The notes below the pieces were generated by a model. It was given only the letters and a program-made list of their open reading frames with translations, was not told the DNA's origin and did not search any database. Shown one piece after another: positions 31,091 to 39,273 of a stretch of 64,000 nucleotides of DNA. A program made the translations under genes and the position numbers. This stretch comes from JBFLYH01 sp964630235 (GTDB lineage: Bacteria; Oederibacteriota; JAAXVQ01; JAUVAV01). Within the stretch, counting starts at the first letter, position 1. Every line of letters begins with the position of its first letter. Where the stretch lies: the NCBI GenBank assembly GCA_964630235.1, contig CAZVUO010000003.1, positions 310,001 to 374,000 of the forward strand, written 5' to 3'.

Positions 31091-31392
31091 GATTCTTTCC
31101 TTCCCTTGACCCGGCAGCAGCCGGTTTCGATCCTGATCGTCTTGAGGTTCACCAGGGCGTCCGTGACTTTTTGGTGGGCTGACCGCAGGATCCTGGAAAC
31201 GGTGGATTGATGGAGCTTCATCGCTTTGGCGATCCGGCCTTGTTCCATCCCCGCCAAATGGGTCAGCCGCAGGGCTTCGAACTCATCCAGCGTCAAGACC
31301 ACGCCCTCTATCTCGGCCGGAGCTTTGCATTGCGGGCGAAAACAACGTTCCCCCGGTTCGCAGGTCACCCAGCGGGTCTTTTTTGGTCGCAT
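31087..31392 (-). CDS. DUF134 (UPF0251) family DNA-binding protein
   Basis: A 101-residue protein, typical length for DUF134. It has a helix-turn-helix resembling sigma-70 region 4 (EFEALRLTHLAGMEQGRIAK, then LHQSTVSRILRSAHQ) and Cys residues at both ends (CEPGERCFRPQC and GCC) that may bind metal. It is the first gene of the operon with the permease and the redox proteins, behind the promoter at 31427-31454, whose -10 and start region overlap an ATGCAT-N4-ATGCAT repeat. It probably regulates this operon, perhaps as a metal- or redox-responsive repressor; the family's inducer is not known to me. Confidence 0.85.
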   Translation of the reverse strand: MRPKKTRWVTCEPGERCFRPQCKAPAEIEGVVLTLDEFEALRLTHLAGMEQGRIAKAMKLHQSTVSRILRSAHQKVTDALVNLKTIRIETGCCRVKGRKES

Positions 31393-31412
31393 ATCCTCCC
31401 CCGGCTTGCGTT

Positions 31413-31454
31413 ATGCATACTAATGCATTATATTTTTCACGGCCGGATTGTCAA
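31413..31454 (-). promoter_or_regulatory. consensus promoter with ATGCAT-N4-ATGCAT operator
   Basis: On the minus strand TTGACA (31454-31449) and TATAAT (31432-31427) match both consensus hexamers, with a 16-bp spacer. The ATGCAT repeats at 31413-31418 and 31423-31428 lie 4 bp apart, cover the start point and overlap the -10. Confidence 0.75.
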
Positions 31455-31491
31455 GCGCAAAGACAGGGAGAGCAGTGCGGCAGGCAGAAGG

Positions 31492-32592
31492 TCAGCGCTT
31501 GCGTTTATGGCTGACCTGGTAGAAATCCTTGATCAGTTTTCCCAGTTGTTTTTGCTTCTTCTTGGTTTCCTGCTGTTTGGCGGCGGATTGTTTGCCCGCC
31601 TGGAAGTCCAATTCCCGGCACAACTTGAGATAGCTGTCGTAGCGTTCCCGCGGCAATTCTCCGCGGTCCAGGGCCGCCTGCACCGCGCAGTCCGGTTCCA
31701 CGCGGTGGGTGCAATCGGCATATTTGCAGTCTCGGGCAAGTTCGGCGATATCCGCGAACGCGGCGGAGAGGCCGCTGTCATCCAGCAGGCCGATCTCGCG
31801 CAGGCCGGGCGTATCAATAAGCATGCCGCCATCGGGGAGGAAAAACATTTCGCGGCTGGTGGTGGCGTGGCGGCCTTTGCCGTCATCTTCCCGGATGGCC
31901 AGGGTTTTGGCGCAAGTCCCGCACAGGGCGTTGAGCAACGTGGTTTTCCCGGCGCCGGACGAACCGATCAGACAGCCGGTCACGCCCGGCCGCAGGTATT
32001 TCCGCACGGTGTCCAGGCCTTCTCCCAGGAGCGTGCTGACCGCGTGCACCTCGGCGCCGCAGGCCGTGCCTTGGATCGCGTCGGCCGCGGCGGCGGGGTC
32101 CTGGCACAGGTCCGCCTTGCTGAGCAGCACCACCGGCGTGGCGCCGCTGTTCCAGACAAAGGTCAGCGCCCGTTCCAGACGGGCGGGATTCAAATCCTGG
32201 TTCAGGCTCATGACGATGAAGACACGGTCCACATTACTCGCCAGAACCTGCCGCTCGCAGGAGGGCTTGGACGCGTTCCGGTCCAGCGGCCGCCTGCGGG
32301 AAAGTTCTGAGCGGCGGTCCAGGCGGCGCACGATGACCGCCAAACCTCCGACCGGCGGCTTGGCCAGCACCCAGTCCCCCACCACGGGCAGGTCAGACTC
32401 CGTGCCCGTGTCATACAGCGCCTTGCCCGCGATGACCGCCGAGAACGCGCCGTCCTCGTTCTCCAGCGCGAGGCGGAGCTTCTGGACGGCCGTGACGCGC
32501 GCAACCAGTAGGTCCCGCCGTTCGTCCGCGGTCACTTGGGCATCGAAAAACGGCCCCCAGCCCAAGGCCGCCCGGCTATGCTGGCCCCTCAT
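31492..32592 (-). CDS. rsgA: ribosome small subunit-dependent GTPase A
   Basis: A 366-residue circularly permuted GTPase that assists late 30S subunit maturation. Order: OB fold (residues about 25-110), then G4 as LLSKADL, G5-like AVSTLLGEGLD, Walker A GSSGAGKTTLLNAL (about 213-226), and G3 as DTPGLRE, the permuted order typical of RsgA/YjeQ. The C-terminal zinc motif is CKYADCTHRVEPDCAV. A Lys-rich tail ends the protein, probably for rRNA contact. The start ATG at 32592 follows AAGGTGAG. The adjacent gene at 32616 is 23 nt upstream and may be co-transcribed. Confidence 0.96.
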   Translation of the reverse strand: MRGQHSRAALGWGPFFDAQVTADERRDLLVARVTAVQKLRLALENEDGAFSAVIAGKALYDTGTESDLPVVGDWVLAKPPVGGLAVIVRRLDRRSELSRRRPLDRNASKPSCERQVLASNVDRVFIVMSLNQDLNPARLERALTFVWNSGATPVVLLSKADLCQDPAAAADAIQGTACGAEVHAVSTLLGEGLDTVRKYLRPGVTGCLIGSSGAGKTTLLNALCGTCAKTLAIREDDGKGRHATTSREMFFLPDGGMLIDTPGLREIGLLDDSGLSAAFADIAELARDCKYADCTHRVEPDCAVQAALDRGELPRERYDSYLKLCRELDFQAGKQSAAKQQETKKKQKQLGKLIKDFYQVSHKRKR

Positions 32593-32615
32593 GCCTCACC
32601 TTCCATCCCGGGCTA

Positions 32616-33095
32616 TCAATGCCCGAGGTCCTTGAGGATCCTCGCCAAGGTGTTCAGGCGTTCGCTGATCAGTTCATCGTCCTGGCTCAGCGCCTGCTGG
32701 AACAACTTGATGTCCTCGTCCAGTTTCTCGTTGGCCGTGCAGACCGCCACGGTCATGGCGTCGCCCTGCAAGCCCACCCGGTCGATCTGGGGTTTCGACG
32801 GATCATACAATTTTTCGAACCGGTAGGCATCGGAAAAATACTGGCGCGTCCGGCAAACCAGGATCGCCAGGTCCAGCACCCGGTGCAGGGGCAGTTCCTC
32901 TGACTGCCGTGACCATTTCTCGCCGGTATGCCTCCAAACCTTGGCCGAGATCTCGACCTTACCCCGGTCATTCCATTGCGCCAAACCGAGCGATAAACCT
33001 TTCGCGTCTGTTTGATACGCATACCGACCATCTATATTCTCATAGTTTTCACAGACAATTACCGGTTTATGCTTCAATGCAGTAGGAATATCCAT
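32616..33095 (-). CDS. DUF6530-like hypothetical protein
   Basis: A 159-residue soluble protein with blocks such as GLSLGLAQWND, EISAKVWRHTGEKW, ELPLHRVLDLAILV and DRVGLQGDAMTVAVC, which I associate with the DUF6530 family. No function is known to me for it. It has AAGGAG 6 nt before the ATG at 33095 and a promoter in the AT-rich island at 33142-33169, so it is probably expressed together with rsgA downstream. Confidence 0.65.
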   Translation of the reverse strand: MDIPTALKHKPVIVCENYENIDGRYAYQTDAKGLSLGLAQWNDRGKVEISAKVWRHTGEKWSRQSEELPLHRVLDLAILVCRTRQYFSDAYRFEKLYDPSKPQIDRVGLQGDAMTVAVCTANEKLDEDIKLFQQALSQDDELISERLNTLARILKDLGH

Positions 33096-33141
33096 ATTTT
33101 TCTCCTTATTTACTAATTTACTTAATTAGTTATTTAGTTAT

Positions 33142-33169
33142 AATATATATCATAATTTAATAATTTCAA
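33142..33169 (-). promoter_or_regulatory. sigma70-like promoter of the DUF6530-like gene
   Basis: On the minus strand TTGAAA (33169-33164) and TATATT (33147-33142), 16 bp apart, lie in a strongly AT-rich stretch. Confidence 0.55.
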
Positions 33170-33199
33170 ATATATTTTTGTTTTTAAAGACTAAACCAA

Positions 33200-33228
33200 G
33201 TGCCAGCCACTTTATACTTTGTTATAAT
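33200..33228 (+). promoter_or_regulatory. promoter of the glycosyltransferase/radical SAM operon
   Basis: GTGCCA (33200-33205) and a perfect TATAAT (33223-33228) are 17 bp apart. Transcription would begin near 33235, which excludes the GTG at 33200 as the start codon and supports the TTG at 33293. Confidence 0.5.
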
Positions 33229-33292
33229 TGCGTCCGGATTTTTTTCTACGTTCACCAATTTGCATCCATCTTTATCTACAAAGGAACGTTCC

Positions 33293-34648
33293 TTGGCCAC
33301 TGGCCCTGCCATAAGTATCCTGCTGCCCACCCATAACCGTCCCGAGGTCCTGGCGTACGCGATCCGGTCAGTCCTCGCGCAAACGTTCAGCGACTTTGAA
33401 TTGCTGGTTTCCGGCGACGGCTGTACGGACCACACCGCGGAGGTCGTGCAAGGTTTCCAGGACCCGCGCATCCAGTGGTTCGACCTGCCCAAAGCGCCCC
33501 ACTTCGGTTACGCCAATCTCAACACGGTCGCCAGCCAGGCCCGCGGCGCGCTGGTCGCGTTCATGGCGCATGATGACCTGTGGACCCCCGACCACCTGGA
33601 GCTCATGCGCCGTGAATTCGACAACCCGGGCGTTGACCTGGCCTACAGCCGGCCCCTTTGGGTGGAACCTGACGGAACCCTCGTGCCTTCCTCCTTCAAT
33701 CTCCGCGACGCGGCCGTGCGTGAGGATTTCCTGGCCATGCGTTTCAATTCCATTCCCGCGGCCACCGTGGTCTTTCGGCGCGAGTGCCTGCGGCGCTACG
33801 GGAACTGGAACGAGGCGCTCCCCAACAACGGGGACTGGGACCTGTGGGCGCGGTTCATCGCCGGGGGCAAAGGCCGGCGCTTGTCTTATGTTCCCGTTCC
33901 GACGCTGTTCCATTTCCGGGCGAACTGGCGCACCGAAGCCAACGCCGGTCCCAGGGAACTCTCCACGTGGCGGCAAAGGTTCCGGGACCAGCCTGATTTC
34001 GGCCGCGGCTTGCGCCTCCGCTTTCCACCGCGCGCGCTGCCCCAAAAGATCGTGTGGCAGCTCCTGCAGCGGGGCGGCGCAACGTGGCTGCGGGACCTGC
34101 GGTCAGCAGTGCAAATGACGCTCGACAGCCTGGTGCTTGATCTGGACGTGCGCTATCCTTCCCGGCTCGGGGCTTTGCATGCACAAATCCGCGATCTACG
34201 CCGGACCGCGGCCAATCAAGTACCCGGCTCTCTTGCCGGCCACGACCCCTCAACCTTCGGCAACGGCTTTTTCCCTGAAGAGGGCGGCGCGCGCTGGATG
34301 GGTCCGCGCGCCCTGCTGCATCTGCGTCCGGAGGGGCCCTTGCCGGCCACGGCCGTGCTGACGCTGGCGTGCGGCGAAACCGCCTGGTACCCGCGTTTTC
34401 CCTTCAGCCTCCGCGCCCGGGTCAACGGCCGCAGCGCCGGAAAATTTATCTTTGCCGCGCCTTTGCAAGCCCATGCGCTTCGGGTTGTCTTGAATAGAAC
34501 GAATAACCTGGTCCGGCTGGACAGCCAGGGATCATTTGTTCCCAAGCAACGGGGTCTGAGCGAAGACGACCGCGAACTGGCGTTGCTCTTGAAAAACCTG
34601 CTCATCACGGTCGAATCCAAACCACCCCAGGGGACCAACCATGCCTAA
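33293..34648 (+). CDS. family 2 glycosyltransferase with extra C-terminal domain
   Basis: A 451-residue protein if translation begins at the TTG at 33293, preceded by AAGGA with 7-nt spacing. Residues about 5-210 form a GT-A fold: ISILLPTHNRPEV, then ELLVSGDGCTDHT and AFMAHDDLWTPDHL, the last holding the DxD-like HDD for metal and sugar nucleotide; NGDWDLWARF is the usual ED-like catalytic region. Residues about 265-310 are linker helices and residues about 310-440 form a beta-rich extra domain without a recognised family. The sugar and acceptor cannot be told. It overlaps the radical SAM gene by 8 nt, so the two work in one transcript, perhaps decorating a cell-surface molecule or peptide. 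Confidence 0.85.
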   Translation: MATGPAISILLPTHNRPEVLAYAIRSVLAQTFSDFELLVSGDGCTDHTAEVVQGFQDPRIQWFDLPKAPHFGYANLNTVASQARGALVAFMAHDDLWTPDHLELMRREFDNPGVDLAYSRPLWVEPDGTLVPSSFNLRDAAVREDFLAMRFNSIPAATVVFRRECLRRYGNWNEALPNNGDWDLWARFIAGGKGRRLSYVPVPTLFHFRANWRTEANAGPRELSTWRQRFRDQPDFGRGLRLRFPPRALPQKIVWQLLQRGGATWLRDLRSAVQMTLDSLVLDLDVRYPSRLGALHAQIRDLRRTAANQVPGSLAGHDPSTFGNGFFPEEGGARWMGPRALLHLRPEGPLPATAVLTLACGETAWYPRFPFSLRARVNGRSAGKFIFAAPLQAHALRVVLNRTNNLVRLDSQGSFVPKQRGLSEDDRELALLLKNLLITVESKPPQGTNHA

Positions 34649-35702
34649 AATGACTTCTCCTCAGAAAATCGCGTTCCATCGCGACAAACTGGACGCCTTC
34701 CTGCGTCAGGAACCGGTCTTCCCCGCTTCCGTCGAGCTGGATATCACCACGCGCTGTCCCCGGGGCTGCCATGAGTGCCCCAGCACGCTCCGGTCGGACG
34801 CGCAGAGCCTCGATCTCCCTTTTCTCGACCGATTGTTCAGCCTGCTCGAGGGCCAGACCCGGGGCATGCTGATCAGCGGCGGCGAGCCCACGCTGTCCCC
34901 GATCTTCCCGCAGGTGCTGGGACTGGCCCGCCGCAAGGGCATCGAACAGATCGCGATCGTCACCAACGGCTCCTATCTCCATCACGAGCGCGTCGCGGAC
35001 GCGCTCACGGAGCATGCGGCGGCGGTCAGGATCTCCTTCTATGATTGGGAGGAGGAACTACAGGGCAAGGACGGCGGTTTGCTGAAACGGATCGAATTCC
35101 TGCGCAACCGACTGGAGCGAAGCGGCAGCAGGTTGCATATCGGCGTGAGCGCGCTGACCACGCGGGCCCGGGTCCCTCAGTTCCGAAAAATTGCTGACGC
35201 GATGGCCGCGGCAGGCGCGCACTGGCTCTATTTTCACCCGATGTGCGCGGGCTGGGGCACCGGCCAGCTTGCTCACGAGGACCAGGAGGGCGTCGCCCAG
35301 GCGCTCGCATCCTTGCAGCAGGAAGCGCGCCCGGGGTTCCGGATCCATTACTGCCCGCAGCGTTACGAGACCGGCCCCCTGACCTTTGACGCCTATTATG
35401 CCGCGCATTTCCTATTGGTCATCGGGGCTGACGGCAGGAACTATCTGGGCACCGAGGTAAAATACCACCCGCAGTACGTGCTGGCGGACCTGTCCGGAGG
35501 CAACTGGCGCGACGGTTTTCTGTGGCAAGCCGGACGCCTGGAGCGCATTCGCTCCTTCAATCACCGCAATTACCCTCCTCTGGGCGGAAGGCACCGCGCC
35601 GTGCTGTACAACCATTATGTACAGCAAATGCTGGACGGCTCACAACAGCCTGACGCGAACGCCGCACGGCCGGACGCCTTCCTCTTCCCTCACGTCCTCT
35701 AA
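34641..35702 (+). CDS. radical SAM protein
   Basis: A 353-residue protein. The C-x3-C-x2-C cluster motif is CPRGCHEC (residues 38-45), preceded by the strand SVELDITTRC. MLISGGEPTLSP is the GGE SAM-binding motif. The TIM-barrel part ends near residue 220 and is followed by HWLYFHPMCAGWG and a C-terminal region with one Cys in HYCPQRYE; no complete SPASM motif is seen. Such enzymes often modify peptides, sugars or cofactors. It starts within the last codons of the glycosyltransferase gene, and a bidirectional terminator follows at 35727-35768. The function is unknown. Confidence 0.88.
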   Translation: MPKMTSPQKIAFHRDKLDAFLRQEPVFPASVELDITTRCPRGCHECPSTLRSDAQSLDLPFLDRLFSLLEGQTRGMLISGGEPTLSPIFPQVLGLARRKGIEQIAIVTNGSYLHHERVADALTEHAAAVRISFYDWEEELQGKDGGLLKRIEFLRNRLERSGSRLHIGVSALTTRARVPQFRKIADAMAAAGAHWLYFHPMCAGWGTGQLAHEDQEGVAQALASLQQEARPGFRIHYCPQRYETGPLTFDAYYAAHFLLVIGADGRNYLGTEVKYHPQYVLADLSGGNWRDGFLWQAGRLERIRSFNHRNYPPLGGRHRAVLYNHYVQQMLDGSQQPDANAARPDAFLFPHVL

Positions 35703-35726
35703 CCCCGCCGTACAGATCCCGAGACA

Positions 35727-35768
35727 AAGAAAAAGGCCATCCGCCTTGCGACAGATGGCCTTTTTCTT
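35727..35768. terminator. bidirectional terminator
   Basis: A perfect 15-bp stem (AAGAAAAAGGCCATC and its complement) with a 12-nt loop, lying between the radical SAM gene (+) and the beta-helix gene ending at 35785 (-). Confidence 0.92.
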
Positions 35769-35784
35769 GGTGCAGGCTCCGGGA

Positions 35785-38700
35785 TTACTTTAAAACCGCC
35801 ACTTTAAGCTTCGTAAGTTCGCGGTTGTTCACCATGATCCGCACCACATAAACCCCTGGCGCCGTGCCCGAGCAATCCCAGACCAGCATGGCCGTGCCCG
35901 CTGCCACCGATTCCTGCAGGCTCGCGACGCGCTCGCCCGACAGATTGTAAAGGGCGATCGTCAGCTTGCCGGCTTCTGGCACCTGGGCCGCGAAGGTCAT
36001 CTGCCCCTTGGCTGGATTGGGGAACGCCAGGACTTTCGCGCCCTTCCAATCTATCTGGATCGGCGTGGGCGTGGAAGTGATCTCCACCGGAGTGGCCGTG
36101 GATGTCGGCGTAACCACCGGGGTCACGGTCGGCGTGGCGGTCGGGCCGGTGTTGAGCACATTGAAGGAGAACTCCGAGGTATTGTGGTTGATGTCCGACG
36201 AAGTGGCGCACACCCACTCGCCGCCGACCGACGGCACGACGAGGGTCCATGGCGCAGGTGAAGCGCTTCCTGGCGCGACGAGTCGCCCTAAGAATTTCAA
36301 ACTGCCGCCGGATGTATAGGTGTTGCTGGACGCTTCTGCTTGAAACACCTCGACCACGTCCCCTGCCATTTGGGTCTGGCCGGTGATGGTTTGGCCATAG
36401 GCCGAGGTGATCACCGGCGCTTCCTTGTATTGATTGCTGCCGTTGGTCAGCAGGATCGGCTTGGTGCTCTGGCCTGAGATCAAATTGCGGTAAAACCCGT
36501 TGCGGTATACCCCGCTATCGTCCCCCCAGACCCCCACGCCGCCGCCGGTGATCTGGTTTCCCTGCTCGTATTCTCCCAGCATATTGTGGTGGCTGCCGTT
36601 GGTGAAGTGTACCGTCGTGGCGAACGACGCCTCCGTGGGCTGGCCGTTGGCGAACCGCCCGAAAGTATTGCCCACCACCGTGTTGCCAGCAGAGCCGCTG
36701 ACCTCGATCCCGAGGTTCCGGCCGCAGATCCGGTTGCCGTTCGAACCGTAACCGCCGATGAAATTACCGTAGGAATCATTAAGACCTATGGCCGCCGTTT
36801 CGGCGTAATTGGCCAGCAAGGAATTGCCCGCGGCGTTCAGATTGATGGTGTTCGCGCTGACGGTATTGTTGGGGCTGGCATTCAGGTAAATGGCATAGCC
36901 CGTATTTGAGGAAATGATATTCCCGGCGCCCGGCCCGCCGATCAGGTTTTTCTCCGCACGGCTGATGTACAGCCCTTGGGAGGCGTTCGGGAAGGATTCA
37001 CCCGCGGCGTTCAAGCCGATCACGTTATTTTGCACGGTATTCTCGTCGGCATCCGTACCGAAATAAACGCCGACATCGTTCGCGCAGATCACATTGCCAT
37101 AGCCTGCCTGGGGCAGGCCCACGGCATTATGGTGAGTGTCCGCATTCGCCCCCAATATGATCCCGGAGCTCCCGTTCCCCCGGGCCTGGGTTTGAGTACT
37201 GCTCAGTCCGATGGTGTTACCGCAGATCGTGTTCCCCGCGCCGGCATCGATCAGCACGCCATCGTTCGTATTTCCGGAAATGATATTCCCCTCATTGGCC
37301 AGCCGGTTGCCGCCGACCAGGTTACCAAAGCCCTGGTTGATCGAGACACCAAAGTTGTTACCGAATGCCGCATTCCCGGAACTGAGACCGATGAAATTAT
37401 TTTGGATGCGGTTATTATGGGCGAAACTCAACATGATCCCTTCGTAGGTATTACCGGCGATGACATTATATCCGTAAGTCCCGGTGGGCAAACCGATGGT
37501 ATTGTAGTGTGAATTGGATAAATAGATGCCGGTCGCATTGGGTATGGCCGAACCCTGTTGCCTGGCCAGGCCCACGATGTTGCCGCACACTGTGTTGCCA
37601 TCGCTTCCGCCCATGAGATAGATCCCGGAGTCCGGTTGGCCGGAGATCACGTTGCCGTAATCCGCATCCGGCCGGCCGATCCGATTGCCTATGGCCTGGT
37701 CAAGTCCGATCCCATACCCCCCGTTGGGCAGGGGGGCGGAATTAACCGCGAGTCCGATCAGGTTGCCGCTGATCTCGTTGTTCGCGGCCTCCTCCAAGCT
37801 GATGCCGTCCGCCCCGTTGCTGCAGATCACATTCCCCTGGTTGGTCGCTTTGTCACCGCCGATCAGGTTGCCGCTACAGGTGATGGTGTTGGACCCAGCC
37901 AAGACGTTGCCCATCCAGATGCCGTAGCCGCCGTTGCCCACGCCGCTGTAGCCCGTGGCGTCGGTCCCGATGTAATTGCCGCTGATGGTGTTCCCTTTCC
38001 CGGACAGCAGGAGCGCATCGGCGCTGTTCCCGGAAATGACGTTCGCTTCACGGGCGCTGGCCGACAAACTGCCACCGATCCGGAACCCGTCGGCATTGAC
38101 CAGGAAAATACCGGTGCCGTTGGCGAACACTGTCCCCGAAGGGTTCAGGCCGATCAAATTGTTCTGGATGATCATGTTCTCGGGTTTGGAGCTGATGACG
38201 GATTCATAGGCGTAGATCCCGGCCGTGGAATTTCCCGCGATCACGTTGCCGTAATTAGCCTGCGGCAACCCGATATAATTGCCGTAGGCCCGCGAGGCCA
38301 AATGGATGCCGTTATTATTGGGAACTGCGGCGCTCATGGCAGGATTCAACCCGATGACATTCCCGCAAAGGGTATTGCCGAAGGCCAGGTTTTGCACAAT
38401 GATCCCCGTGCCATTCCCCGAAATAACGTTCCGCTGCAGGCTATCCGAGCTGTTTCCGCCCACTAGACAGCTCCGGCATTCATACAGGTTGATGCCGGCG
38501 GTGTTCCCCCGCGGAGTGCCGTCCGGCAGCAGGCCGACGTGGCAGCCCACGATGCGCGAACTGGCCATGCGGATGAAGCGGATCCCGTTGTTGTTGCCGC
38601 CCCCGACAATGCAGTTCTGGACCGTGTTGTTGGAATGATCATGCATGTAAATGCCATACTGGTTGGGCCGGGCTGTCCCGGAATAATCCACTCCCACACG

Positions 38701-39099
38701 GCAATCCTTGATCAGGCTGTTGTTCGCGTCGAATTCAACGGCATAATTGGAGTTGACGAGAGCGCAGCCAGTAAGGGTCGAGCCGGCGCTCGCTGAACTG
38801 AAATATAAAATGGATGCCGTACCTGTGCCCAGGGCCCCGATCACCTGGTTGTTATCGCCGTTGATCACCGCCGGCGCGGTGACGTCGATCCTGGACAGGA
38901 CGGTAATGCTGTTGCCGACCGAGAAGCCAATGGTCTGGACGCCCGTGGTGGTGTTCGATATCCCCACAGCCCAGCGCAGTGAGCCTGCACCTGAATCAGC
39001 GTTGGTGGTGACATAAATATCCGCCGGTATGACTGCTGACATCGCTGAAGTGGATAGACTGCAAGCCAACAGTAAAAACCAAACCCATCTCTTGCTCAT
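35785..39099 (-). CDS. large secreted right-handed beta-helix protein with FlgD/T9SS-like C-terminal domain
   Basis: A 1104-residue protein. Residues 1-22 are a signal peptide. Residues about 25-980 are a long parallel beta-helix: short strands repeat with G-N-x-I-x-G-N, NNFIGLSSGNA, GNVISGN and NTVCGNxxGL motifs every 22-25 residues, as in NosD/pectate-lyase-like folds and adhesins. Residues about 985-1015 are a Thr/Pro linker (TPTVTPVVTPT). The last 80 residues, from KVLAFPNPAKGQ, form the FlgD Ig-like/T9SS-sorting-like domain. Asp/Asn rows suggest Ca or carbohydrate contact, but no catalytic residues were recognised. The paralogue at 39274-42594 shares the design; the first 310 nt are nearly identical. 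Surface adhesion or polysaccharide binding is inferred. Confidence 0.85.
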   Translation of the reverse strand: MSKRWVWFLLLACSLSTSAMSAVIPADIYVTTNADSGAGSLRWAVGISNTTTGVQTIGFSVGNSITVLSRIDVTAPAVINGDNNQVIGALGTGTASILYFSSASAGSTLTGCALVNSNYAVEFDANNSLIKDCRVGVDYSGTARPNQYGIYMHDHSNNTVQNCIVGGGNNNGIRFIRMASSRIVGCHVGLLPDGTPRGNTAGINLYECRSCLVGGNSSDSLQRNVISGNGTGIIVQNLAFGNTLCGNVIGLNPAMSAAVPNNNGIHLASRAYGNYIGLPQANYGNVIAGNSTAGIYAYESVISSKPENMIIQNNLIGLNPSGTVFANGTGIFLVNADGFRIGGSLSASAREANVISGNSADALLLSGKGNTISGNYIGTDATGYSGVGNGGYGIWMGNVLAGSNTITCSGNLIGGDKATNQGNVICSNGADGISLEEAANNEISGNLIGLAVNSAPLPNGGYGIGLDQAIGNRIGRPDADYGNVISGQPDSGIYLMGGSDGNTVCGNIVGLARQQGSAIPNATGIYLSNSHYNTIGLPTGTYGYNVIAGNTYEGIMLSFAHNNRIQNNFIGLSSGNAAFGNNFGVSINQGFGNLVGGNRLANEGNIISGNTNDGVLIDAGAGNTICGNTIGLSSTQTQARGNGSSGIILGANADTHHNAVGLPQAGYGNVICANDVGVYFGTDADENTVQNNVIGLNAAGESFPNASQGLYISRAEKNLIGGPGAGNIISSNTGYAIYLNASPNNTVSANTINLNAAGNSLLANYAETAAIGLNDSYGNFIGGYGSNGNRICGRNLGIEVSGSAGNTVVGNTFGRFANGQPTEASFATTVHFTNGSHHNMLGEYEQGNQITGGGVGVWGDDSGVYRNGFYRNLISGQSTKPILLTNGSNQYKEAPVITSAYGQTITGQTQMAGDVVEVFQAEASSNTYTSGGSLKFLGRLVAPGSASPAPWTLVVPSVGGEWVCATSSDINHNTSEFSFNVLNTGPTATPTVTPVVTPTSTATPVEITSTPTPIQIDWKGAKVLAFPNPAKGQMTFAAQVPEAGKLTIALYNLSGERVASLQESVAAGTAMLVWDCSGTAPGVYVVRIMVNNRELTKLKVAVLK

Positions 39100-39212
39100 C
39101 GTGTTGCGCCCCCTCCGGGAAAGTTAATGAAAATACTCTTTTAATAGTAGCATATCCTATGGTCAAATGCCAATGACCCGCTGTTCTTTTGTATTCGTTG
39201 CCTATCATAAAT

Positions 39213-39250
39213 AAAAAGGCCATCCGCTTAGAACCACGGATGGCCTTTTT
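39213..39250 (-). terminator. terminator between the two beta-helix genes
   Basis: A perfect 14-bp stem AAAAAGGCCATCCG with its complement, a 10-nt loop and T/A runs. It ends the transcript of the gene at 39274, so the two paralogues are separately terminated. Confidence 0.88.
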
Positions 39251-39273
39251 ACCTTAGGAGCGACGCAGGAGGG

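Noticed and set aside
36976..38466. Open frames on the plus strand within the beta-helix gene
   Set aside because: They follow the repeat period of the real minus-strand protein; no ribosome binding sites.
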